From Dipodascopsis uninucleata var. uninucleata (Eukaryota; Ascomycota; Lipomycetes; Lipomycetales; Lipomycetaceae), in NCBI GenBank assembly GCA_030568195.1, contig JAJLTO010000002.1, forward strand, positions 248,001 to 312,000: 64,000 bases of DNA, read 5' to 3'. The notes beneath the pieces are model-generated. The model saw only the letters and a list, made by a program, of their open reading frames with translations, was not told where the DNA came from and did no database searches. Both the position numbers and the translations under genes were made by a program. Each line of letters opens with the position of its first letter. Position 1 is the stretch's first letter. Below, piece after piece: positions 44,216-57,225 of this stretch.

Positions 44216-45250
44216 AAGATAATTGACTAAGGAATCGTAGTCAACATCTGGAAGAAAAGAAAAAATAAATTTCTACACTTATTTTGCCAACAACAACGCA
44301 AAATTTATCGGGTCAGTATAAATATATACCCAATATCTTCCTTCATCACCTAGCCCATAACAGGTCAGCATTTCCCGGTCGCCCTTTTCGTGACCCAAGC
44401 TCATGCACTTATTACAACTAACAAGGGTATAGTACCGATCACCATTTCTCAATGTTGTACAATACCCTTATAATACCTTTAAGTGGTTAGTATACAGCCT
44501 GCAAGCTCCTCACAAGACCTAAACCTGAAAAAATTGATATTATCAGCTCTCATTTTGCAATATCAGGTACTTTTAATATTTAATAGATTCTCGGGATTTT
44601 TTACAATACTAATAATTTTTAATATTTCGAAACTGCATACTAATACGCTGTTTTAGTTGTTTTTTATACAAGATTAAAAATACCAAGTCATCTATAGTAT
44701 AGAATAGATAAACAGTCTGTATATAGTCTGTGAACTGTGTTGACAGTTTTGAAGTACGAGACAAAACAAAATCATAGACGACTCCCATCATTTAGCTTCG
44801 GGCATATTCTAACTATTTGATTAGCTGTTTGTCGGAGAGTTTGCTATACTTCTAAGCTAGGAGTGATCTAGATTTGTGAACATTCAGTGATCAAACTGCC
44901 GCCATTTAAGCTGTGACAGACGATCTTGACCCTAGAAGCGAATCTTTATAGCTACACAGCAAATTAGGTTGTTTGTAGACAAATAAGACAGACGACAAGC
45001 TCGAGAAATAACAGAGAGGATAAATTGGTTCTAAAGTGGTATTGATATATTAGTATTTGCTTGACCGAAGGCTCTTTGAAGTACTTTTTACGTGTTATCT
45101 AAGGGTTTGTCGATAGAGAACTCAGAAGGAGACACTGCCGAAACAAATAAGTCAATTAGGAAATAAAATCAGTTGATAACTGAGTAACTAGTTATATTTA
45201 TACAGATATTTGGGTGTCAAAAAAAGAGGATTGGCCAGAACTCGAATAAA

Positions 45251-46668
45251 ATGGGTCTTGGACGGCAGGGAAGAATTATATCGCTTCTAGTGATTGATTC
45301 TCTATTTTTTTTCCTAGAAGTTATTATAGGTAGGTTTGACAACAGCTGTAATCTTTAGAGAGTTTACTAACTTATGTCAATACAGGTTATACTGTGCACT
45401 CACTTGCACTTGTGGCTGATTCATTCCACATGTTGAATGATGTATTTTCCTTAGTTGTCGCGTTATGGGCTGTCAAGGCTGCTAACTCAAAGGAAGCCTC
45501 ATCGGAGTACTCCTATGGTTGGCAAAGAGCAGAGATTTTGGGTGCTCTAATCAATGGAGTATTTTTGCTGGCCCTGTGTTTGACAATTTTCCTGGAGGCT
45601 TTACAAAGGTTTGTTGAGCCTCAAGTTATTACCAATCCTGCTTTAATTTTGGTAGTTGGATGCGCTGGTTTAGTGTCAAACATTGTTGGATTGGCCTTGT
45701 TTCACGAGCATGGTCATTCTCATGGTCATTCTCACGGCAATCATTCACATGGTGATGGTATTACAGATGGGCTTGATGGTGATGTTGATGCTATGGAAAT
45801 TGGTGCTTTATTACCCGAGTCCGTTGTCCAGGAAAGTTTGGAGCGTCAGCGACGTATGATGCAACATAGTAGAGAGATAGAGTCACCTTCTCCGGTGGAG
45901 ACTGTTGCCGCTCATGAAGCCGGTGAAGAGACAGCTCTGTTGGATGGCGATGACCATGCATCTCATAATTCACAGAGTAAGAGATTTAGACGGAGAAATA
46001 AAAAACTCTCTACGCAGTCTCTCAATATGCGAGGTGTATTTTTACACGTCATGGGAGATGCACTAGGAAATGTTGGTGTCATTGCTACAGCTCTATTTAT
46101 CTGGCTGACCGATTACTCGTGGCGATTTTACTTTGACCCAGTTGTGTCACTTGTCATTACTTGTATCATATTCTCATCTGCATTACCTCTAGTCAAATCT
46201 GCATCAAAGATCTTACTGCAAGGTGCCCCTAAAGGAATCGATATTAGAGATGTACAGCATGACATCCTTTCGCTTGAAGGTGTCAAGTCGGTTCATGATT
46301 TGCATATATGGATTTTGAGAGAAAATTTGTTCATTGCTAGTTTGCACGTTTCTGTATACGTAAATGCAGATGAGTTTATGTCTCTCAGTAGACAGATTCG
46401 ACAATTACTTCATGAATATGGAATTCACTCTGCCACTATTCAACCTGAATTTATCAGCTCATCTCATAGTGGTTCACCCAGAAGTAGAAGTTTCGATAAT
46501 ACTATTGTGGATGGTGATGCAGGAGAAGTAACTATTACCCCAGGCATTGAGGATCTCGACCAGAGCTGTTTATGTGTTGATGGATGTGCGGAAGCTGCAT
46601 GCTGTATTAAGAAGGACAATGCCACTGACGAAAATGAACACGAAAATGGGCACACCCATAGCCATTAA
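45251..46668 (+). CDS. ZRC1: Vacuolar zinc/metal transporter Zrc1/Cot1 (CDF family)
   Basis: Two exons, 45251-45329 and 45386-46668, give 453 residues. The 56-base intron ends with TTACTAAC..TACAG. Splicing completes transmembrane helix 1, and helix 2 then carries the metal-site motif HSLALVADSFHMLNDV. Helix 5 carries HVMGDALGNVGVIA, the second half of the His/Asp zinc site. The His-rich cytosolic loop (about residues 133-148, HEHGHSHGHSHG...) follows helix 4. The C-terminal ferredoxin-like domain shows VHDLHIWIL. The tail adds a Cys-rich patch (LCVDGCAEAACC) and a final HENGHTHSH. Cation diffusion facilitators exchange zinc for protons; Zrc1 and Cot1 store zinc and cobalt in the vacuole. Which paralogue it is cannot be told from the sequence. 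Confidence 0.92.
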
Positions 46669-49088
46669 GTCCGAAGAATTTCTAAGCTAATTGAAAATTT
46701 TTCTTACTACAAATCAGTAAGATTAAATATTTCATTCATATAATCTTTTTTATTTGAAAAAGTCTGGTGTGCACAGAAGTCTTTCATGGAGTCTTTTTTA
46801 TGAGTTAGGTTGATCTTATTTTTCTTGGGTCATTTAAAGCTCAAATATGAGTATTCGTCTTCATTGAGAAGTACAGCTGTGAGATTCAACTACTGATGTA
46901 GTCTATTATTTCTTCGAAAGTCTTGTGTATCCACTCATTTGTTGCTGATTTTCGTAGGAGTTTTACATACGTTCCTAGTTTTTCTGCATTATTTTGTTTC
47001 CCCTACATTTTATAGTTTCGGCTTTTCTTTATATTTTTTATATATCCTTTGGTTTCACTGCAGCTACTGTTGTCGTTATTAAACTTTTTTATACAGTATT
47101 TTTGATCGCTCATTTCTCATACTATAATGTTTCCAATAATATATTTTGGTGGAATTTATAATATAACGTTTCAACCGTGATAATTGGCTATATTGGTATT
47201 TTGGTTTATTCGAGATTATTCTGTTCGCAATATATGTTCCTTACTACTCTTAATACTATTTTATATTCTATTGTTATGATGCCGGAGACTATCCTTTCAT
47301 TTTTATAGTTATACCGTATCATATTTCAGCTCTTCAGCTCTAATGTATATTCATTCAGAGTTACAACTATTTGAGTCACCTGTACATAAATCTCGTCCGT
47401 AAATAATTCATAAAATTTGTGTATATTCTGTATTAATATTAGCTTAGTGAGTAATGATACGCTCTCAAATCAGTCCACATCTAAAAACTACGCTCTAAGC
47501 AATTAGTGGAATACTCAACCAATTCATACTAGATACAGAATGAGATAGATACTAAAGAAGCATTCGACAGTTTAATTTTGGTAAAGATTTTAGTATCAAC
47601 AGATATAGTATTTCCTCGCAAATGAGTGCATTAAATAAGGTCTTTTGGGTACTGATCTAGGACTAGACCAGACGAATCAAATCAAATTTCGATCTGATAA
47701 TGCACAATGATGTAATTTTAATGCGAGCACCGGAATGATTCGTCTACTAGCAAATGCAAAGATGTCACTAACAATAATCTAGTTTAAGTGGCGTTGTAAC
47801 ACTGCTATTCGCCTCATGATTATAAGCAAGGCGGCAGACGAATAATATTTTAAATCCCCAAAAACCTATAGCACGCCTAGTCAATATCAATGCATAGGTA
47901 GTAAAGGTGAAACACAAGCATTATAATTATGTCAGTAACGACATTAAGCATGAAATTATGTTTTCGAGGTAGGGCCGAAATCAATCTCTCAATTGTTGAT
48001 CGGAATCTGTCACAATCTTGAAACCCGTGCAAGCGATATATATCGAGCAGTAAGAAATATTATATAACATAAAACGAAGTTTACAGAATGTGACAAGGAA
48101 GTTATATGCAACATAGTTAGTACCATTTTTTGAATTGATAGTATGATCCATATTTTATTGATGACAAATGTGTACAATCAAGCACGGAATGCTGGCATCG
48201 TAGTAAGTACCAATAGGTCCAGCGGCTATTCAAAAGTAAAAAAGTAGCCTATTTCATGGGCAAACGTTGATCAAAGTAATGAATGGATTAATAGAACTAT
48301 CCTGTAAAATAACCATATCCTGCTCAATGTTCACTGCTATCTCTATATTCATAGGATGTTGTAGCTGATTCTTATGCAATAAAAATTTCCCTGGCTTCAG
48401 CACCTAATAAATATTTCACTTCTAGCTACTTTAAAGTGCCCTAGAGTTCAATAAGATGATTTTCTTGTTTATCAAATGAATTTTTTAGTATTTCTACTTC
48501 ATTCTTCAGTTTACTGTTCATTATGCTATTCCACATTTAATCGAAATCATTAGTAGGAAATATCGAGTTCAGTAGTCAATCCCAGTAATTGTTACGAAGT
48601 CTACAACAGAAAAATCTTACTAAAAGTTAAACATCCATAAATAGTACCTGGAGTATTGATTATGAAGAGAACTCGTCATATAAAATCAAACCAATAGGAA
48701 AACTTAACAGGCATGACGCACATAAGAATTATTAAATATAAACGAGAACATCAAATATGACACCCAAATAATACTAATGCTGATACTCATAACTATAACG
48801 ATAAAAATACTAATAATGACGATAATATGATAAAAGCATAAAAGAAAATATAAAAGGATGCCCAACCAATATGAACAATTCAAAACGAATTACAAAAATT
48901 AAAAATTTTCAACATAGAGGATCGCAAGAAACCCACATAGCGCCTCAGAATATATTTTTTTTTCAAACACTCTTTTAAAGAAAAAGAAAGTGATTTAAAA
49001 TGTCGTAGAATACCCATAAGATATGAGTAAATAAGTACAAAATACACGTATATATGTAGAGATAAGGGAAAGCAACGATAACATAGCA
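46669..49088. other. Large convergent gene-free region, transporter / CHS4
   Basis: 2.42 kb, unusually long for a convergent space here. It is AT-rich throughout, T-rich near the transporter and A-rich near CHS4. I found no open frame with protein character, no tRNA boxes and no repeat. A non-coding RNA cannot be excluded. Confidence 0.5.
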
Positions 49089-50816
49089 TTACATAATAAT
49101 ACATTCCTTATCTTGACCGTTAGTCTCTGCTTTCTCTGACTGTATAACACCGGTCGTAAGATTAAGACTGGACGCACTTGCAGGTTTCTTACCCTCTTTC
49201 TTGGTCAATTTCTTCTTCAACTTCTGGTTAGCTAGAGAAGGTTGAACACTATTTGGATCTCGTTCATTTAATGTCTTTAATCGTGCAGCAGCACGGTCAT
49301 CACCACATTCCGCAGCTTTATGATACCACATATTTGCTTCAAGCAAGTCACGCTGCGTGCCAACGCCAGTTTCACAAAAGTGACCAACCGCAAACATCGC
49401 TTTAGGTAAGCCATTCTCGGCAGCTTTTCGAGCCCATTCATAGGCTTCCTCTTCAGATCGCTCTAACACAGGCGGAGCTCCAACCATGTACCACGCACAA
49501 AGAGCCAGCATACTACCAGCATCACCAGAAAGAGCTGCCACAGTATAGTAATGAACGGATAATGCAGGGTCCTGTGGACAACCAAGCCTTCCATACTCAT
49601 ATGCATGACCCAGACGAGCTGCTGCTGGTGCATACCCAAGTTCAGCAGATTTCACGTATAACTGTGCAGCATAGCCGGGATCTGGAATAACAATGTCCAT
49701 AAAACCGGTCTCATATATTCCAGCAAGTTCATATGGTGCTTGCGGAAAAATTTCATTCGCAGCCTCGGCAGCCAATCCAAGCCACTTAACACCTTCTCTC
49801 TGGTTATTTGTCAATCCAAGCTGACCATAATAGCATGCAATACCTAACTTAAGCATAGCACCAGGATGATTTCTAGAAGCAGACGCACGGTAAAACTGAA
49901 CTGCCTTACGTACATCGATAGCAGTTCCCCAACCTTGCTCATAACAAAGAGCGGCTCGATAAGCAGCTTCGCTATGTCCATGCTTAGTAGCAGCAACAAA
50001 GAGCATGAATGACTCACGCAAATCTCGTTTACCCCAGATACCAGATGCATACCCGTCTCCGAGTAAATACTGAGCATCCGCGTGTCCACGATCTGCTAAT
50101 TTCCGTAAAACAGATGCAGCCTCTCGATATAACGTATCACGACGAGCCTGTATATTTGGAAGATTTGATGCAGAGGGAACAGGAGAGACAGGGTTAGATG
50201 AATGGGATGTGGGTGCTGTGGATTGACCATTTGACGAGCTAGATGAAGATGCAGCCGTAGTCGTATGTGTACCGGATTCGTCAGACGTGAAAAGAGACGT
50301 TTCAGAACGCGAGGAGGCAGAACTGGAATGGGAGGAAAGGTTACTATCGGTTTTGCGAATAAGAGCAACAGACTTGTTGCTTGCAAAACCATTGCCTGAG
50401 GTTGGGTTACCTAAATTCCTCGCAGTATGAATGAGAAAATTCGCAAATTCGAACAATACAATTGGATCTTGGCTCTTCTTAGCATTCGCCCTATAAAGAT
50501 CAAGGGTTTTTTCATGGGCCATCAGAGCATGCTGGCCTTGTGGACCAAGATTAGACAATAGATGGGTTTGATCAAACATTGTCGGTGTCTGTGATATAGT
50601 AGGCTGAGAAGCAGATCTGTTTGGATATGGGAGAGGATGGTGACCAGGAGAGAGAGCTGTCGTATCTGAAGAAAGTGACATGGAAGAGGCTGTGGATCGT
50701 GGTCTATGAGCTGGTGACGAAGGTGCTGATGATACCGCAATATTTGCTGCGCGTAATTCTGACGCCGGTATTGACTCAGATCTTCTTGTTTGATGCTGAA
50801 CAGTCGTAGTAGACAT
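49089..50816 (-). CDS. SKT5: Chitin synthase III activator Chs4/Skt5
   Basis: A 575-residue single-exon protein. The N-terminal 90 residues are Ser/Pro-rich. Helical residues at about 90-135 precede a second Ser/Thr-rich stretch, then at least seven Sel1 repeats (about 225-520; for example HADAQYLLGDGYASGIWGKR and AAYRAALCYEQGWGT). A basic Lys-rich segment (KKKLTKKEGKK) leads to the last four residues CIIM, a CaaX box; Met at the end predicts farnesylation. In S. cerevisiae Chs4 is prenylated, binds Chs3 and activates it at the bud neck through Bni4. Here the partner CHS3 is the next gene, head to head across 7.25 kb. Other Skt5-family paralogues (Shc1-like) are possible, but the CaaX box favours Chs4. 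Confidence 0.9.
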   Translation of the reverse strand: MSTTTVQHQTRRSESIPASELRAANIAVSSAPSSPAHRPRSTASSMSLSSDTTALSPGHHPLPYPNRSASQPTISQTPTMFDQTHLLSNLGPQGQHALMAHEKTLDLYRANAKKSQDPIVLFEFANFLIHTARNLGNPTSGNGFASNKSVALIRKTDSNLSSHSSSASSRSETSLFTSDESGTHTTTAASSSSSSNGQSTAPTSHSSNPVSPVPSASNLPNIQARRDTLYREAASVLRKLADRGHADAQYLLGDGYASGIWGKRDLRESFMLFVAATKHGHSEAAYRAALCYEQGWGTAIDVRKAVQFYRASASRNHPGAMLKLGIACYYGQLGLTNNQREGVKWLGLAAEAANEIFPQAPYELAGIYETGFMDIVIPDPGYAAQLYVKSAELGYAPAAARLGHAYEYGRLGCPQDPALSVHYYTVAALSGDAGSMLALCAWYMVGAPPVLERSEEEAYEWARKAAENGLPKAMFAVGHFCETGVGTQRDLLEANMWYHKAAECGDDRAAARLKTLNERDPNSVQPSLANQKLKKKLTKKEGKKPASASSLNLTTGVIQSEKAETNGQDKECIIM

Positions 50817-52256
50817 TTTATTTTAATGCTGAAAAGCTCTTGTGTCTCTTTCAAGTCTAATGGGACTGTGATTGTGATAATTATTCCGATCTGTCAAAGA
50901 TCCAGATTCTTGGATAATTCCTGCCTCGACCTATATAAACAAGAAACCGCCGGTTACTATAAAAGACCTAACAACATCTCGACAAACGCTCCACTAACAT
51001 TTCATACGAAATGCAAGACAAGACTGTCAAGAATAAAAGATTATTAAAAAATCCTCACTTTTCAAACGGCTAAGAAAAACCAATAAATACACAGGTATTT
51101 TTCTTCAGAGTTGTTTTTAAGGAAAATACAATAAATATTCCCACAGGAAATTTGTCGATGTTAAGGAACGCTGAATACAACCGTGATTCGCTTTCACTTA
51201 GAAAAATCGGCCCGCTCGACCACCTTTTGACTATCAATTTTATGCACCTAATAGAATATTAGTGAATCTCAAGTAAACCAAAATGTACTACACAAGCAAT
51301 GACCACAGCAATCCTATTAAAGAAATTGTTTATATAATGGCAGCTCGGCACGCTCGATTAATCTACTTCGTGACACAATAAAAATAATAAATAGGGAATG
51401 CAGTGTCAGATTGTTTATTACCTTCAGTATCAGCAAATCTCTGCTTTATTGACCCAGAAGCGATATAAGCTGCTCTATTTAATTTTTGATATTTTCTGTT
51501 GTCTTGCCCTTCTTTGCCCGAATTTAAAAAGGGTCAAAATTCTGTTTATTTAACCGAATATAACAGAAAAAGGGTCTGAAACTGAGTGCTATTGACCAAC
51601 AAATGCTCTAAATTGAGAGTGAAAAACTAAAGAGACCGCGAAAACTGAATATTGGTGGATTTTCTCGAAAGAATGTCTATAACTAAAAGTTTTTCAATGT
51701 TACTATTATTGCACGTCAGAGTCCCCGCGGATGAAAGAATCAAAAAATGGATGGGAACCATGGATATAAGCAAAGAAAAAAAACAAATATTGTATCAACC
51801 TTTCAATAAAACCACAGCCCGGATGAAACAAACTAAAGTAAATAATTCCTCGATGAGAGAGCGTGCAGAAAGCAGTGAAGAGAAATAAAAATTGAATATG
51901 AACGCTGAAAGACGTGGTTGCAAGATAAAATAAACTACTGAACGACGACACTACTTTATCGACCGTAATTGCGAAATGCTGACCTATAAAACAGAGAAAA
52001 TACTCTACCAAAATACTAATAATCTGCTTTATATATCGATTTGTCTCTATGACTATGCAGAGAGATACATAAACATATACCAATAATCGTACACATACAT
52101 ATATTGCATATGTATAGTAAAAAAAAAGGATGAATTTATTTACTAGGTAAGCACCCTCCTTCGTAAGTCGTAATTTAGGTCGACTACAACTAATGGGATT
52201 AGCGGTAGCAGCAAAGGAACTAACCAAAGTACGAAGAGAAAGTAAAACGAAAGTAA

Positions 52257-52279
52257 ATATATATATATATATATATATA
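52257..52279. repeat. (AT)n microsatellite
   Basis: 23 bases of uninterrupted alternating A and T in the CHS4-CHS3 spacer. Confidence 0.9.
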
Positions 52280-52674
52280 GAAGTATATAAATATAGCAGT
52301 GTAAGTATATAAATAGAGAATGAAAGGAAAAGGGAATAGAAGGAGAAGAATTAAAAAGAGGACACCCAATAAATTCAATAGTAGTAAAACACTAACAGAA
52401 AACTAAAATACTTATTAATAGTAGAAGCAAAAAAGAAGTACCGAGAGTAGACAAGAAAAATATTTGTAAGAACAGCTCCAAAAAGGCGAAGCATTAAAGT
52501 TTGGATTAAAGTATAGCGTGCGCCTAGGAAGCTGTAGTTCGCTTGTTTAGGGAATGGCTCAAATTCTAACAACTACTGATATATGTTTTTATTAAACCTT
52601 GATCTTACATATGCCAGCACGGAATGACCTAGCTTGTTACGTGCGAGTGTCGCACATGAGGTCGAGACTCGTCA

Positions 52675-52713
52675 GTAGGCAGTAGATGCCAGCAATACGA
52701 CGCGATTGCCTAC
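52675..52713. repeat. 7-bp inverted repeat
   Basis: GTAGGCA at 52675-52681 is mirrored by TGCCTAC at 52707-52713. A small TGCGA-GTG-TCGCA hairpin lies just to its left, near 52642-52654. This marks the point where the spacer turns from AT-rich to balanced composition. Function unknown. Confidence 0.4.
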
Positions 52714-55700
52714 AAGATATATATCTAGGCAAGGATACTAACCGACAGAACTAAGGAAGGCAACATACAGGAGCGCGACGGAATGCGAATCAAAAGTGGG
52801 GTGGTGGGCAGGCGGAGAGGATACTGCACAGGAAAAGAGGAAGAACCATACAAAGCGTCAGCACTATGCCAACACTGCGGCTCTTTACTAGCATCTATCA
52901 AAGTACGTAAGCGTAAGCAGCGCACCTGCCACAAGAGAAGCAGAGTATGATGATTGCATTAATCAGTCGAGGTGTATGCTGGTGTCTAGCGCTGAAAAAG
53001 GTGAAGTGAGGAAAGCCATTATTTGTTACAACGTCAAGATTGCCTGGGATCTGGGTTACCAGCAGATTATACTGGGTACATAAAAATCGACCTGCTTAGA
53101 GAACGAATGCAAATGGAGAACAAACAGATCAAAGTACAATAAAACGAAAGCAATAAAATAACAAGGAAGCTGTGGGAGCAGCAAGGGTGAAACATAAGGA
53201 TGAAAAAATGAAATCATCGGTTCATTCCAAAAAGCAAGCTAGAGAGCATTTGTATGGCAGTGCTGGTTACAGCAGTCGGATAAAAAAGGAAAGGTTTATC
53301 TGAGGTCGTGCGGCAGGATCCCAAACGTTGAGTGCTCAAAAGAACTGCATGCCCTCAGTCTGAAAGAAACTATCGCATGAAGTTTTTTTTCTCGTCTCGC
53401 TAACCAAGCAGTCACGATATTTATTAGTTTCCGCAACGGCAAAATCGTATCAATTAATATTTGTCGACTAGACCTGCCATAGCATCTGGATAATAAGAGA
53501 AACAAGCACAGTATGCGTCTTCAAGTACAGAAGAAAGACGTCGCCAGCATGTTCTAGGTAAAAGATTTAGGAATAGCTTTACGACGCCATCCAATGCAGC
53601 CACCATAGTAAGATCTAAGCAAAACGAAAAAAGCAAATTTAGGAATAGGAAAAAGCAAGAAAATTTCGTACTTAGACAGGATGATAAAGACTAGTAAGTC
53701 ATGTCCTTGCCTTGATACCTCAGTACCAGGTGGCAGGCGTGGACGCGGACATAGCATAAATAAACGACCGTGCTATTTAAAGGGTGTTCTTTTGCATCAT
53801 TCTTGGCCAGGGATAAGGTTTCTCTTGCTCAAGTTACTCTCTGTCTTTGCGAGTGTAAGCGTGGATATATGCAGGTGAGCTTTTTTCTGTTGCAAAATAG
53901 CGCTGAACCCCTTCAACTAAATTTCATCGTCAACTGGACATATTCCAAGGAATTAGGACTAAAACAGCATGGTGAGCTCAGATCTAGTGACGTGAGCTCT
54001 ACAGGTCGGGCTGAAATTCTCGGCATCAAGTAACCTTGTTATTATAATGATGGCTGGTAAGAAGGTTTACTAGCTTTTAGCTATTAAACTCTATCTATAA
54101 AAATTTCTCGCTCCCATAAGTCACGACCTATGGGTTACACTTATGCCGTATGTCAGCTATGATTGGTATTTCGCTAGTATCGATATATAGAAATCTCGCT
54201 AATATCCAATATTGACAGGCACGAACCAATATATCTACGTATTCTGTGACTGAGTGCCTTATTTTCCAGTGTTAACCATTTTCTGGATTGAATGCTGCCT
54301 TGGACCCACGACACCTGGTCAAAAACCTACAGCATGTAAATTAGGTACGTTACTAGCAGTGTGTAGCCGCGCCAGAGACAAGGTTTTGGGCATATTTCCG
54401 GGGTCTAGTAATGGGTCAAATGCTTGATTCTTGTAAATTTAGACGCAAAATAATAATGTTTAGAGGCAAAAATGCTATTTTTATCACACCTCTTGGCTCT
54501 GATTCTCACCCTTGCGAAAGGGCCTCTCCTCTGAAGCAGTTTACTTGAGCTAGAGAAACCGCTCAATCTACTGGCCTTTACGCCCGACGACTGCTACTCC
54601 ATAGCGAATATCTAATAAGATTAGCGTACGAACGTCATCTACTATAGAATTGCTGCTAGAGCTGTCTGTACGTAGGAAGAATACTCTTCGTGTACAGGGG
54701 AATTCATGACAAGAGGCCTTCTGTGTGGTATTTTATAAACTTGAGTTCCTGATTATATATTCCTCCCACTCTACGGGCCAGACCAGTATAAAGATGATGC
54801 TTAACTAGGTATATACACTGACCCTGTAGATCGCCAGTGTATGAGCGGAAGGGTATGGCGACATATGCTTTTTATTACATGGGCCGTTGTGTAAATTGTA
54901 TTGTCCTCTTGATTGCCATTGAGCTAGCAAGATAGGAACCCGGGGAAGCGACCCCAGTGTAAGCCTTGCGTCCTGGTAGGCAACGCTTTGTGCCGATGTA
55001 GTAACCTGGAACAAGACAATATATAGATAGCTCTTGTTTTGCGACTTTCCCTGTTGAAAACCTTTCTTGATAGTATTTGCATGTTGAATGATTGGCACGG
55101 CAAACAGATTATCTTCATCTCTCGAAATTACCGGTACCGTTTAACTATATATCTAGTATATTTCCTAGAGCATGCTTGATGCCATGGCTGCGTTGTTTCG
55201 TCATTTTTTGTTTATTTACTGTCATTTGATGGCCCGCAGTCTGTAGTCTTTAGGTCACAGGCTTGTTTGTTACTAGTGCCGGTTTAAAAGGCTCACTATG
55301 TGGCATGAACTAGAATTACATTTTTAATTATGCGGCACAGATATATTCCGCCGGACGACAGAGATTAGTCAACAAGAGTTTCTGGGTATGACGTATATAG
55401 GGCAGGCATAGATGGCTAGGGGCCTCTTAACCATGCGTGTTAGTGAGAAGAGCAGGCACGCTTCTACTGCTTTGTATCGATCCTGGCGCGTGCTTAATGG
55501 CAGCAAGCTGTTTTTGGACGATTTGGCTACTTCTTTGATTCAGGCATGATGATAGAAAAGGACTAGAAATACGATGAGATAAATCTTAAGATATTCCAAG
55601 TTAGTGCTCTGGTATTAGTTCATGCAGCTGGTATTCACGTTTCATGGATGGCAAATCGTTCATGAACAAAGAAAATCAACCTAGGCATAAGAAATTTACC

Positions 55701-57211
55701 CCCCTTATTTTAAGTTATGCCCAGCCTTGCCCTATGCAGGATACCAAATAACACGGCAGGTTCTCTATTTGCTACCTAAGACCTAATTTTAGTGAGAATA
55801 CCACTCAACCGTCAATGTGAGTTCCCTGAAAGTGAGGTTCATCTGATTTATAACATTTATAACCGATGGACGACGTTCCACTATATGTCATGCTAACATA
55901 TTTTGGCTAGTCATAAAAGCGAAAATGTAGTAACCAACCACTTCTAGCTGGTACCGTGGGAGGTATGCATACGGCTGTGTAATATCACGTCACTGAAAAA
56001 ACCAAAGAGTGGCAACAGTCACTAGTGTAATGCAATTTACTGATCTCACTGTCTAGTTCCACAGGTTCCCTATCTTTATTCTGATAATGGCAGCCGGGCT
56101 AGTTCCTGCTGCTATGGAGAGCATCTCAGCATATGTCTCCTGGATTCCCACTAATTATGGAACAATTACATATACGCCGTGCAAATTACAGCATACTTGG
56201 CAAAAGAGTGCACGTGTAAAGCGACCTGTAGGCTATGTGCACATCTGTGCCCTGCATAGTAAGAGAATGGTGCAGTTGCATTCCATGCAGCATAGCTCTG
56301 CATGATGGCCACTAGAATAACCTTCTATGCTAGCTGCAGCAAATGAAGTAGCTACGATATGCTTCCTATCGTCGCATGGTATTGCTGTTCTCTAGGCTCA
56401 GTGGGGGATCATAAGAGCGCATGCAGCCATTAGCTGTGACATTGGCCAGAATTTCTACTAACTTGCATTTTGATCCATCTCATAATCGGTATGCAAGCTT
56501 TAGTCAGTCCATCTCACGATCTAGAAATGATGTCCGAGAGCGAGCAGTGGTTATATTAACTCAAATGGTAATAAAGTCTGAGCTAAAAGCAGTTTTCGGA
56601 TTTTGGGATTAAGGTTTGAATTCAATATTTAGTTATTACTTTGATGTGTCAATCGCTGCACTAGTTGCATTAGCGAATCCTCTTTCAGTAAAGCGAGACT
56701 TCTCATTTCCTTATTGTTGATTGCAAGACGCCGCTCCGTTCTATATATTCCGTTGTGCCCTTCTGAAGTTCTCCTCCTTGCCTTGTTTCCCCTCTATTTC
56801 ACACTCTATGACACCTTCCTGTATCTATGCCCTCTCGCTTGTATGACGCCTGCAGATTCCATCGTATGTAAAATAGCAGAATGCCCCTGGTGAGCCGCAC
56901 AAAACTTGGTGCTTACATTGAGATAAAATGCACGTATCCTCAGGCCGACAGCGGCATGAAATGGGAGTAATAACCGATAAAGGTAAACGAAGAGCAATAG
57001 CTATATATGGCGTGTGAGTGTATATAATGTGTTTTTACTATTGGGCTGGTAGGCGTATATAAATCATACTATTAATAGTATGCGTGATACTATATTAGGC
57101 AAAATAAAAATAGTGCCTTTGTATTTTAAGTTTATTCAAGCCAATTTTGCAAGTTTCCCTAGCAACCATAGTTTTATGCTCAAACTGTTCCTCTTGTTAC
57201 GTTCACCCCTG

Positions 57212-57225
57212 TGAGGGTACCCTCA
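57212..57225. promoter_or_regulatory. 14-bp perfect palindrome upstream of CHS3
   Basis: TGAGGGTACCCTCA is identical on both strands, 844 bases upstream of the CHS3 start. Its AGGG/CCCT halves resemble the stress-response element core (AGGGG) only partly. A homodimer binding site is the natural reading; the factor is unknown. Confidence 0.45.

Larger units (their letters stand above)
43321..45250. other. Divergent intergenic region ADE6 / zinc transporter
   Basis: 1.93 kb. It contains low-complexity TATACA-type DNA at 43698-43845, a pyrimidine-rich tract near 44020-44130 and a nest of dyads at 44185-44215. GTATAAATATATA near 44317 is a TATA-like element. No Zap1-type ACCTTNAAGGT site was seen. 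Confidence 0.5.

Noticed and set aside
53761-54033. Open frames around 53681-54033 and 54805-55118 as genes
   Set aside because: Overlapping frames are open together, peptides have no recognisable motifs, and splice sites do not link them.
54577-54600. U5 snRNA-like loop (GGCCTTTACGCC)
   Set aside because: The U5 loop needs GCCUUUUAC with flanking stems; here the loop is one U short and no stems are visible.
56087-56305. ATG-started 72-codon frame beginning MAAGLVPAAMES
   Set aside because: Protein-like for the first 30 residues but no homologue recognised, no nearby exon, and the length is not significant.
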